DNA of 64,000 nt from Candidatus Nitrotoga sp. BS (lineage in GTDB: Bacteria > Pseudomonadota > Gammaproteobacteria > Burkholderiales > Gallionellaceae), in contig NZ_CAKMLL010000061.1 of assembly GCF_927797785.1 (NCBI RefSeq), positions 1 through 64,000 of the forward strand, given 5' to 3'. Position 1 is the stretch's first letter. Every line of letters begins with the position of its first letter. Below, piece after piece: positions 1 to 10,760 of this stretch. A program made the translations under genes and the position numbers. Under the pieces are notes generated by a model. That model was not told where the DNA came from, did no database searches, and saw nothing but the letters and a program-made list of their open reading frames with translations.

Positions 1-55
1 AATTTTTTACTCGCGCCTTGTCTTGTCTAGAAAATTGAATTTTTAGAGGCGCCCT
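1..55 (-). repeat. MITE-like repeat, end copy cut by window edge
   Basis: This stretch is the terminal part of a dispersed repeat also found near 13.0 kb and 24.1 kb. Reverse-complemented, it begins with AGGGCGCCTCTAAAAATTCA and runs into a tract ending in ...GGCGCGAGTAAAAAATT. It aligns almost base for base with 24121-24180. Only this end lies in the window; the rest lies before position 1. There is no coding capacity. Calling it a miniature inverted-repeat element is inference from the inverted termini of the 24.1 kb copy. Confidence 0.7.
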
Positions 56-190
56 CAAGTCTATATTTCGTCGCACTATGAGAAATAGGTAGCTTTAATA
101 GTAAAACGTGACTTTTCAATATTAATTAGCCAATTTTGAAAAGCATGTATTCTAATTGTTAACAATACAGAAGCCGCGCAATGACTGCTA

Positions 191-502
191 TTACTTATTA
201 AAAAGCATGCCAATTTCTTGATGAGCAAGCTGTTCCATGTTCTGTGGAAATGAACCACGTTCTGAAAGCGCTCTAAGAACTAAATGTGCCGGAAGTCTGG
301 CTAAAGTCATCGGTGGACGCACAGGGTTTTCACCACCCGTTGTGCCTTCATCCTCTATTCCTGCAACGATGCCAACACTACCTACTACTTTTGTTACAGC
401 GTGATAGTCCTTTTGATCTTTTAATGCATGGATGATTGCGACTTGAGTATTAATGATACCAATCAGTAATTCGGTCAGCTCTTTCTCGGTTACTACAGCC
501 AT
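191..502 (-). CDS. Conserved-looking hypothetical protein (103 aa)
   Basis: I do not recognise the family. The 103-residue product starts MAVVTEKELTELLIGIINTQ, has an amphipathic helical N-terminus, a Gly/Val-rich middle (VVGSVGIVAGIEDEG) and a Pro/Arg segment (NPVRPPMTLARLPAHL) before an acidic helical tail. There is no signal peptide and no membrane segment. A good Shine-Dalgarno (AAAGGA, about 7 bases before ATG) supports it as a real gene. It stands alone between the MITE end and dsbD, with about 130 bp of leader on its 5' side. Function cannot be assigned. Confidence 0.6.
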   Translation of the reverse strand: MAVVTEKELTELLIGIINTQVAIIHALKDQKDYHAVTKVVGSVGIVAGIEDEGTTGGENPVRPPMTLARLPAHLVLRALSERGSFPQNMEQLAHQEIGMLFNK

Positions 503-635
503 AATATATCCTTTAAAAAAATCAATGTTAAGTAACAGTGTTAAAACAGGCGGTATTCAATAATCATGGAAAAGTGGTGTTTTACACTTTGAATTACTTT
601 AACTCACCATTCTGTAGAAATCAATAATCTAAAGA

Positions 636-2480
636 TCATAGCCCCACATAAGTCAGCGATTGGAGGAATTGCGCTGCACCTTGGTATCCAATCACTCGGC
701 GGCCATCCTGCTCGCGCCCTTGTGCATCAAAAAACAGAATGGCCGGTGGGCCGAATAGCTCAAACCGTTTTAGCAGTGCTTTATCCTCGTCGTTATTAGC
801 AGTAACGTCGATTTGTAGTAACACAGCATTTCTCAGTTTAGCCTGCACCTTGGCATCGCTGAACGTGAAGCGTTCCATCTCCTTACACGATATGCACCAG
901 TCTGCGTAGAAATCCAGCATCACAGTCTTGCCATTCGCCTGTGCAATGCGGGTATCCAGTTCAGCCACATTTTTTATCCGCTCAAATTTCAGAGTCGAGA
1001 TCGCTTCTGTCTTACCGTTACCAATTGCTGCCAGCGGCTGCAGGATGTCGCGTGCGCCAGAGAGTGCACCGACCAAGTAGGCACTACCGAGCAAAAGCGC
1101 GAGAATACCGATACCTTTCCATAGCTTCTGCCAACCTGAAGCATGATTTGGCAGCGCATCCAGTGCGTGCATATAAATGGCAGAGAGCACTAACAGTGTC
1201 CCCCACAGTAACATCTGTATGCTCAACGGGATCAACGGTGAAATAAGCCAGATCGCGAGCGCCAACATTAATACGCCAAAGAAGTGCTTGACCACTTCCA
1301 TCCAGGCACCTGCCTTGGGCAATAGCGCTCCAGCTGATGCGCCGATCAATATCAATGGCAAACCCATGCCCATTGCGAGTGCGAACAATGCTGTTCCGCC
1401 TAGCAAGGCGTCATGTGTCTGCCCGATATACAGTAGCGCAGCCGCCATGGGTGCAGCGACACACGGGCTGACAATAACTGCAGATAGTGCGCCCATCATA
1501 AACACGCCGCTCAAATGGCCGCCATGCAGGCGGTTACTGGTGTTGGTCAATTTGCTTTGCAGGACAGCGGGAAGTTGCAGTTCATAAAAACCGAACATCG
1601 ACAAAGACAGCAACACGAACAAGGCTGCGAAGCTGCCCAGCACCCAGGGCGTTTGCAGCGCACTGGATAATAGCGTACCAGACAGACCCGCAGCCACTCC
1701 GATCGCTGCATAGGTTAATGCCATGCCAAGCACGTAGGCAAGCGACAAAAGAAAGCTGTGCATTTTGGTGGGATGTGAGCTATGACCGACGATGATGCCG
1801 GAAAGAATAGGGATCATCGGTAGCACGCAGGGAGTGAATGCAAGCAGCAACCCGGCGCCGAAGAAAAATGTCACGATCAGCCAAAAGCCACCTTGCTTGA
1901 AGAGTTTGGCAAGCTGCGTACTTTCGGAATCAGCAGGCATTGCAACGCCTTGTGCTGTCTGCGGCGCAGCTTGCATCAGTGGCGAAATAGTTGATGCGAG
2001 ACTTGCCTTGGGTAGCACGATATTGAACTGCTTATCAATCGGTGCGTAGCAAAGATCGTTTTCTTTGCACCCCTGATAACTAGCTGCCAGCGTAATATCC
2101 TGAGTAGTATTATTGTTGCGTTTTAGAGTAATAACCGCCTGAAAGGACTGATGAAATACAGCCATATCACCAAAGTTTGGATCAGACTTCATTTCCCCTT
2201 TTGGCATGGAAACATTCGTAATTTTCACGTCCGCAGCTTTTGCAGAATCACCTGATATTGTAAATTTTATTTTGTCACGATATAAATAGTAATCGGGCGT
2301 AATCCTGAAGTTGGCAAGCAAGGTCGATTCATCACGTACGCTGACCTCCAGCCCGAATGCCTTATCCGGATGCAAGATAACGGCTTTCTTCGCGCCGCCC
2401 AGCAGCGGCAAGCGATCCAGAAAACTGTCCGCATGAGATAACGGAACTAAACACAACAATATCAATAGTAAAAAACGCAT
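636..2480 (-). CDS. dsbD: Thiol:disulfide interchange protein DsbD
   Basis: DsbD carries electrons from cytoplasmic thioredoxin across the inner membrane to periplasmic DsbC/DsbE-type partners. All three domains are visible. A signal peptide (about residues 1-20) precedes the periplasmic alpha domain with its Cys pair (C141 and C147 counted from the upstream TTG). The multi-membrane beta domain has the two redox cysteines in TPCVLP (C221) and SPCVAAP (C343). The C-terminal thioredoxin-like gamma domain has WCISCK (C532/C535). Length (about 615 aa) is normal. The ATG at 2480 is chosen; a TTG three codons upstream (2489) lies closer to an AAAGG and is possible. The gene has its own leader and is not tightly linked to cutA downstream. 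Confidence 0.95.
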   Translation of the reverse strand: MRFLLLILLCLVPLSHADSFLDRLPLLGGAKKAVILHPDKAFGLEVSVRDESTLLANFRITPDYYLYRDKIKFTISGDSAKAADVKITNVSMPKGEMKSDPNFGDMAVFHQSFQAVITLKRNNNTTQDITLAASYQGCKENDLCYAPIDKQFNIVLPKASLASTISPLMQAAPQTAQGVAMPADSESTQLAKLFKQGGFWLIVTFFFGAGLLLAFTPCVLPMIPILSGIIVGHSSHPTKMHSFLLSLAYVLGMALTYAAIGVAAGLSGTLLSSALQTPWVLGSFAALFVLLSLSMFGFYELQLPAVLQSKLTNTSNRLHGGHLSGVFMMGALSAVIVSPCVAAPMAAALLYIGQTHDALLGGTALFALAMGMGLPLILIGASAGALLPKAGAWMEVVKHFFGVLMLALAIWLISPLIPLSIQMLLWGTLLVLSAIYMHALDALPNHASGWQKLWKGIGILALLLGSAYLVGALSGARDILQPLAAIGNGKTEAISTLKFERIKNVAELDTRIAQANGKTVMLDFYADWCISCKEMERFTFSDAKVQAKLRNAVLLQIDVTANNDEDKALLKRFELFGPPAILFFDAQGREQDGRRVIGYQGAAQFLQSLTYVGL

Positions 2481-2638
2481 CGCTTTCAATACCTTTGTGG
2501 GTGTTACCTATTAGTGAGTAATTTGACGAACCAAATGCCTCTACGTAAAAAGAGGATGTTCTATTTTCTAAATGGCTTTATGGTGAGTAATTGTATTCAA
2601 GACAGCCGTCACCTCTAATCCTTTCAACCTCATACTTT

Positions 2639-2977
2639 TCAGAGAAGGCTGGTAGAAGTTGGGGATGTTTCCCGCGCGATCCATTGTAGATAGTCGGGCA
2701 ACCCTGCGTTAACCGAGACCGCAATGATTTCGGGAAGTTCATAGGGATGATGCGCATGGATGACCGCCTCGAGCTGCGGGTAGGCGGCGCGGGTAGTTTT
2801 GATCAGCAGTGGCACCTCACTGGCCGTCTCTGTTTTTTCCTGCCAGCGATAGACCGAAGTGCATTCCGCCAGTATATTAATGCATGCAGCAGCGCGACTT
2901 TCAATCAAAGCATTAGCCACACGTTGTGCACTCTCACGATTCGGCAGGTTGGTCAGAACAAGAAGAATTTCATCCAT
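2639..2977 (-). CDS. cutA: Divalent-cation tolerance protein CutA
   Basis: This is a 112-residue CutA1 family protein, a trimeric ferredoxin-fold protein linked to copper and other divalent-ion tolerance. Family features include the N-terminal strand MDEILLVLTNLPNRESAQRV, the central ACINILAECTSVYRWQ (the conserved Cys and the Y-x-W metal/structural motif), and the HPYELPEIIAV segment near the C-terminus. It starts 5 bp downstream of the holA stop on the same strand, so the two are probably co-transcribed. In many proteobacteria cutA lies beside dsbD, as here. Confidence 0.93.
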   Translation of the reverse strand: MDEILLVLTNLPNRESAQRVANALIESRAAACINILAECTSVYRWQEKTETASEVPLLIKTTRAAYPQLEAVIHAHHPYELPEIIAVSVNAGLPDYLQWIARETSPTSTSLL

Positions 2978-2982
2978 TTGCG

Positions 2983-3996
2983 TTATGCCGCTTTCACATT
3001 AGCGCAGCGAATCCCCAATTGCAGCAGCTCATCCCACACATTGCCGCGACGCAAACCCTTAACCACCTTGTCCACGTGCGCGACCTGGCGCAAGGCGCGC
3101 TCGGCTATAACCGGACTGAAGCGACGCGCAGCACGCTCCACGAACTTTTGGCGTGTACCCCATACACGCGCATCGCGTAGCGCAGAAGTCAAATTACCAC
3201 TGCGCTGCATGGCGCGTAACACCTTGTTCAAGGTGCGGATATCTTCGGTCAACGCCCACAATATAAGAACAGTAGCCGTGCCTTCTGCACGCAGGCCATC
3301 AAGGATGTGCGCATAACGCGCCACATCCCCGGTTAGCATGGCCTCGGACAGTTTAAAAACGTCGTACCGTGCCACATCCATCACTGAACCTTGCATCTGC
3401 TCGAAAGATAATGGCCCGGCGGGGAAAAGCAGCGCGAGCTTTTGAATTTCCTGATAAGCCGCCAGCAGGTTACCTTCCACCCGCTCCGCGAGAAACATCA
3501 ACGTGTCCGCATCAGCCGATTGATTCTGACGTTTCAATCGGCTCGCAATCCAGGTTGGCAATGCATTCAATGCAATTTCCTCGGCGGCGATGACCACCCC
3601 TTGCGCTGACAGAGCAGTAAACCACTTGCTACCCAGGGCAGCCTTGTCCAATCGTGGCAACGATACCAGTGTGATTGTGTCAGCGTTCAATTTTTGGCAG
3701 TAGTCCTGCAAGGTCTGCGCACCTTCCACACCCGGCTTGCCGGAAGGAATTCGTAAATCCACCAACTTGCGCGTAGAGAAGAGCGACAAACTTTGCGCGC
3801 TGTTGCGCAATTCTGCCCACTTGAAGCCTGGCTCGGCGATCAACAATTCGCGTTCGATATACCCTGCCAAGCGCGCCGCAGCGCGGATGGCATCGGCAGC
3901 CTCGATAGCAAGCAGCAACGCCTCACCGTGAATGACATACAACGGCGCAAGCCCTTGGGCAAGGTGGTGCGACAAATCCCCCTCAGATAGCTTCAT
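2983..3996 (-). CDS. holA: DNA polymerase III subunit delta
   Basis: HolA is the wrench subunit of the clamp loader that opens the beta sliding clamp. The 337-residue product has the expected N-terminal APLYVIHGEALLLAIEAADA segment (the degenerate AAA+ domain I), followed by domain II and an all-helical collar domain. The last 40 residues include ALRQVAHVDKVVKGLRRGN, a typical HolA C-terminus with a DxxxKG-like turn. Its start is 16 bp after the lptE stop. The lptE-holA order directly after leuS is a conserved proteobacterial arrangement and supports both calls. Confidence 0.93.
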   Translation of the reverse strand: MKLSEGDLSHHLAQGLAPLYVIHGEALLLAIEAADAIRAAARLAGYIERELLIAEPGFKWAELRNSAQSLSLFSTRKLVDLRIPSGKPGVEGAQTLQDYCQKLNADTITLVSLPRLDKAALGSKWFTALSAQGVVIAAEEIALNALPTWIASRLKRQNQSADADTLMFLAERVEGNLLAAYQEIQKLALLFPAGPLSFEQMQGSVMDVARYDVFKLSEAMLTGDVARYAHILDGLRAEGTATVLILWALTEDIRTLNKVLRAMQRSGNLTSALRDARVWGTRQKFVERAARRFSPVIAERALRQVAHVDKVVKGLRRGNVWDELLQLGIRCANVKAA

Positions 3997-4012
3997 TGTG
4001 GGTCAGCTAGTT

Positions 4013-4537
4013 TCATTGTGATGCTTGCGGCGGCTTGGCATGGCTCAAACGGCGCAATGTCTGCTGTACCGCGTCTTTGCGCATGTCTTGATATAGCAGC
4101 CTTTCCTCGCTTTCCTTAGCAAGAATTAGAGTGTTGTCATAAGATAAATAACGCTGCAACACAATTTCATCTGAGGGCAGCCATTCATGCTGTTTACTAT
4201 CGTCGGCATGCAACACAACACGGTAAATCAACTGGTATTCGCGCACGCGTCCGGCATCGCTCAAGGAAAGTACCTGTTTGCTCATCGTTTCGGAAACGAT
4301 ATGCAGCGTCAGTTGCGCGTTTTTGGACGAGTCAACAAGCTTTACATCGTATAACTGCACAGCACGTTTTAAATCAAGAATAAAGGGTACATTGGTATTT
4401 GCTGCCTGTATGAATAAAGTCTGAAATGGGAATGCTACTCCCCCTTGCCCCTGCCCGCGCAAATGGAAGCCGCACGCGCCCAAGAGCAAGGTGAGTGTCA
4501 ACAGCGGTACTAGCAGCAGATTTGTGCGCATTGGCAT
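4013..4537 (-). CDS. lptE: LPS-assembly lipoprotein LptE
   Basis: LptE plugs the LptD barrel that inserts lipopolysaccharide into the outer membrane. The 174-residue product has a lipoprotein signal peptide with lipobox LLLGAC (acylated Cys at residue 22), followed by GFHLRGQG, the usual LptE mature N-terminus. A conserved TPLILAKESEERLLYQDMR-like C-terminal region also matches the family (here TLILAKESEERLLYQDMR). Length is normal. It lies between leuS (11 bp upstream) and holA, the canonical leuS-lptE-holA operon. Confidence 0.92.
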   Translation of the reverse strand: MPMRTNLLLVPLLTLTLLLGACGFHLRGQGQGGVAFPFQTLFIQAANTNVPFILDLKRAVQLYDVKLVDSSKNAQLTLHIVSETMSKQVLSLSDAGRVREYQLIYRVVLHADDSKQHEWLPSDEIVLQRYLSYDNTLILAKESEERLLYQDMRKDAVQQTLRRLSHAKPPQASQ

Positions 4538-4548
4538 CTTTCCATTAT

Positions 4549-7476
<2,928 letters not shown>

Positions 7477-7526
7477 CTAGAATGCCGCCAAAATAATTTT
7501 TTAATATCTTTCAGGAGAGTTTTACT

Positions 7527-8414
7527 ATGTCCCGCAAGCACCCCGTGATTGCTGTGACCGGTTCATCGGGCGCCGGCACTACTACCGTCAAGCGCGCTTT
7601 TGAAAACATTTTCCGCCGCGAACACATAAATGCCGCCGTAATTGAAGGTGACAGCCTGCACAGCTTGGATCGCATGGAGTTTCGGGCTGCCGTGGCTGAA
7701 GCTAGCAAGGCAGGCAATCATTCGTTCAGCCACTTTGGTCCAGAAGCCAATCATTTCGACAAAATTGCAGAGACCTTCAAATCTTATGGCGATACCGGCT
7801 CTTGCAAGCGTCGCTATTACATTCATAGCGACGCTGAAGCGAAGGAACTAAATGCGCGTTTGAATACCAGCTTGAGCCCTGGTCAATTTACGCCATGGGA
7901 AGATATTGCTGCCAGTACCGATCTGCTATTTTATGAAGGTTTGCATGGCATGGTGAAGACAGATACCGTGGATGCCGCCAAGCATGTTGACTTGAGCATC
8001 GGCGTGGTTCCTATCGTCAATCTGGAATGGATACAAAAAATTCATCGTGATCAAGCTGAGCGCGGTTATTCCGCTGAGGCGACAGTAGAGACCATCCTGC
8101 GACGTATGCCAGACTATATTAACTACATCACTCCACAATTTTCGCTTACTGATATTAACTTTCAGCGCGTGTCTACTGTGGACACTTCTAACCCTTTCAT
8201 TGCACGGGACATCCCCACACCAGACGAAAGTTTTGTAGTGATTCGTTTCCGTGATTCCAAGGGCGTGGATTTTTCACACATTCTTGACATGATTCAACAC
8301 TCATTCATGTCGCGCTCGAATACCATCGTAGTACCTGGTGGCAAAATGAGCTTGGCGATGGAAGTGATTCTTTCTCCAATCATGCATGAGATGCTGCAGA
8401 ACAGAAATAAGTAA
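7527..8414 (+). CDS. prkB: Phosphoribulokinase, proteobacterial (class I) type
   Basis: This enzyme phosphorylates ribulose 5-phosphate to ribulose 1,5-bisphosphate, the committed step of the Calvin cycle. The 295-residue product has the P-loop GSSGAGTTTV (residues 12-21), the DSLHSLDR substrate region, the SPGQFTPWEDI segment and YEGLHGM typical of bacterial octameric PRK. The length fits the proteobacterial class and not the longer cyanobacterial/plant class. A strong Shine-Dalgarno (CAGGAGAG) precedes ATG, and a rho-independent terminator follows at 8434-8470, so it is probably monocistronic. No RuBisCO genes are in this window. The distant CbbR and RegBA genes (58-61 kb) are candidate regulators. 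Confidence 0.95.
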   Translation: MSRKHPVIAVTGSSGAGTTTVKRAFENIFRREHINAAVIEGDSLHSLDRMEFRAAVAEASKAGNHSFSHFGPEANHFDKIAETFKSYGDTGSCKRRYYIHSDAEAKELNARLNTSLSPGQFTPWEDIAASTDLLFYEGLHGMVKTDTVDAAKHVDLSIGVVPIVNLEWIQKIHRDQAERGYSAEATVETILRRMPDYINYITPQFSLTDINFQRVSTVDTSNPFIARDIPTPDESFVVIRFRDSKGVDFSHILDMIQHSFMSRSNTIVVPGGKMSLAMEVILSPIMHEMLQNRNK

Positions 8415-8433
8415 TTTTTTAATTTGATATAAG

Positions 8434-8470
8434 CGGGGAATCAGGCATCGTTGCTGGTTCCCCGTTTTGT
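8434..8470 (+). terminator. Rho-independent terminator after phosphoribulokinase
   Basis: A GC-rich stem, CGGGGAA-T-CAG pairing with CTG-G-TTCCCCG, has a short loop and is followed by TTTTGTTT. It lies 20 bp after the prkB stop and ends 16 bp before the helicase ATG, so it separates the two transcription units. Confidence 0.8.
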
Positions 8471-8485
8471 TTACGGATATCCCTA

Positions 8486-10660
8486 ATGGATTTTCTTTCT
8501 GGCCTAAATCCAGAACAGCGTGCTGCCGTTATCCTGCCAGAACAATCGGCGCTGATCCTGGCTGGTGCGGGCAGCGGCAAAACACGCGTGCTAACCACGC
8601 GTATCGCTTGGTTGATCAGCACCGGGCAAGTCAGCCCGCATGGCATTCTGGCTGTCACCTTCACTAACAAGGCGGCGAGGGAGATGCTCTTGCGCTTGTC
8701 CGCCATGCTATCAATCAACATACGCGGGCTATGGATGGGTACTTTTCATGGGCTGTGTAACCGTATGTTGCGTGCCCATCACCTCGAAGCGATGTTACCG
8801 CAGACATTCCAGATTCTAGATAGCGGCGATCAGCTTGCTTCCATCAAGCGGTTAATGAAAGCACTGAATGTGGATGACGAAAAATATCCGCCGCGCGAGG
8901 TTCAAAACTTTATCAGCAAAAACAAGGAACAGGGCCTGCGCGCGCATGAGGTGGAAGCCTTTGATCCCTACACCCGCCGCAGGGTGGAAATTTTTGCTGC
9001 TTATGATGAGCAGTGCCAGCGCGAAGGCGTAGTGGATTTTTCTGAGTTGCTCTTACGCTGCTATGAATTGCTGACGCGCAATCAATCATTACGGGAGCAT
9101 TATCAGTCTCGCTTTCGCCATATTTTAGTGGATGAATTTCAGGACACCAACCGCCTGCAATATCAATGGCTAAAATTATTAGCTGGGCAACACAATGCTT
9201 TGTTTGCGGTGGGCGACGACGACCAGTCTATTTATGCGTTCCGTGGTGCGAATGTCGGCAATATGCAGGAACTGACGCGCGATTTTCATGTTCAGAATGT
9301 GATCAAACTGGAGCAGAACTATCGCTCGCACGGCAACATTCTTGATGCCGCCAATGCGCTAATCAAGAATAATCTCAGTCGTCTTGGCAAGAATTTATGG
9401 ACCTCGGAAAATAAAGGTGAGCCATTACGCGTTTACGAAGCACCCACCGATGCGGAAGAAGCCAGATTCATCGCTGAAGAAGCGCGCCAACTCAACCGCG
9501 AAGGCATTCATCTGGCCGAGATGGCCGTGCTATACCGTTCCAATGCTCAGTCGCGCGTCATCGAACACGCACTGGTGTCCGCAGGGGTGGCCTATCGCGT
9601 GTATGGCGGACTGAGATTTTTTGAAAGACAGGAAATCAAGCATGCGCTGGCTTATCTGCGCCTGATACAGAACTCGGGTGACGATAACGCACTGCTGCGC
9701 ATCATCAACTTTCCAACGCGCGGCATCGGTGCGCGCACTATCGAACAATTACAGGAAGCGGCACGCGCGCAAAATATCAGTCTGTGGCAGGCGGCAAAAC
9801 AGACCAGCGGCAAGGTGGCGGCGTTTGTAACTTTAATCGAAATGATGACCGGCGCCACGCGTGAACTGCCGTTGCCGGAAGCCATCGACCATATACTTCT
9901 GCACAGCGGGCTGCTTGCACATTATCAAAACGAAACGGGTGTTAAACAACGCGAGGCTCAGGAACGGCTCGAAAACCTTAATGAGCTAATCAATGCCGCT
10001 ACCCTGTTTGTGCATGAGAATGAGGACGACAGCCTGACTTCCTTTCTTACCCATGCCGCGCTTGAGTCAGGTGAAAGTCAGGCAGAAGCTAATGCGGATG
10101 CGTTGCACCTGATGACGGTACATTCTTCCAAAGGTTTGGAATTTCATACTGTGTTCATGGGTGGACTGGAAGAGGGCTTATTTCCGCACCAGAACAGTCG
10201 CATGGCGGATGCCGGAGTGGATGAAGAACGCCGCCTGATGTACGTGGCTATCACCCGCGCGCGGCGCAGACTGTATCTCTCCTTTGCCCAGAGCCGCATG
10301 CTGCATGGACAGGTGAACTACAGCTTGATGTCCAGTTTTTTACGCGAGCTGCCAGAGAAGTTGTTGCACTGGATTACACCACGCATAGCGACACGCAATA
10401 ACTTCAGTTCTCCTGCTTATTCAACCGCTTTTGTCCCCAAGCCTCCTCCCATAAACATGAGTGGGCTTGGGGCTAAAAAGTGTGTTAGTGTGCAGAATTC
10501 ACCATGGCATATAAGCCAAGAGGTTCATCACGCCAAGTTTGGCGAAGGGGTAATAATCGACATTGAAGGTGGTGATTCAGATATGCGCGTACAAGTGAAG
10601 TTTCGCACAGCTGGTACGAAATGGCTGGCGCTGGAATATGCGAAGCTCACTCCGCTATAA
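8486..10660 (+). CDS. uvrD: UvrD/Rep-family 3'-5' DNA helicase (UvrD type)
   Basis: Superfamily 1 helicase of 724 residues. It shows the Q-motif GLNPEQRAAV, Walker A AGAGSGKT, motif Ia TFTNKAAREM, Walker B VDEFQDTN, motif III GDDDQSIYAFRGA, motif IV QNYRSHGNIL, motif V TVHSSKGLEF and motif VI YVAITRARRRLYL. The C-terminal 60 residues carry the Tudor-like HHAKFGEGVIIDIEGG segment typical of UvrD/PcrA. The best reading is UvrD (helicase II: excision repair, mismatch repair, fork maintenance); Rep is the alternative, but the C-terminal VxHxxFGxG domain favours UvrD/PcrA. It starts just after the prkB terminator and has its own leader. Confidence 0.93.
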   Translation: MDFLSGLNPEQRAAVILPEQSALILAGAGSGKTRVLTTRIAWLISTGQVSPHGILAVTFTNKAAREMLLRLSAMLSINIRGLWMGTFHGLCNRMLRAHHLEAMLPQTFQILDSGDQLASIKRLMKALNVDDEKYPPREVQNFISKNKEQGLRAHEVEAFDPYTRRRVEIFAAYDEQCQREGVVDFSELLLRCYELLTRNQSLREHYQSRFRHILVDEFQDTNRLQYQWLKLLAGQHNALFAVGDDDQSIYAFRGANVGNMQELTRDFHVQNVIKLEQNYRSHGNILDAANALIKNNLSRLGKNLWTSENKGEPLRVYEAPTDAEEARFIAEEARQLNREGIHLAEMAVLYRSNAQSRVIEHALVSAGVAYRVYGGLRFFERQEIKHALAYLRLIQNSGDDNALLRIINFPTRGIGARTIEQLQEAARAQNISLWQAAKQTSGKVAAFVTLIEMMTGATRELPLPEAIDHILLHSGLLAHYQNETGVKQREAQERLENLNELINAATLFVHENEDDSLTSFLTHAALESGESQAEANADALHLMTVHSSKGLEFHTVFMGGLEEGLFPHQNSRMADAGVDEERRLMYVAITRARRRLYLSFAQSRMLHGQVNYSLMSSFLRELPEKLLHWITPRIATRNNFSSPAYSTAFVPKPPPINMSGLGAKKCVSVQNSPWHISQEVHHAKFGEGVIIDIEGGDSDMRVQVKFRTAGTKWLALEYAKLTPL

Positions 10661-10760
10661 TAAAGACCAGAATAGAGTGTCCACATAAAATGAGCGTAAA
10701 TTGGGCAAATTTTTTCGCCTCACTATAAAGCCAGAATTATCCAGACTCTCAGGAAAGCAC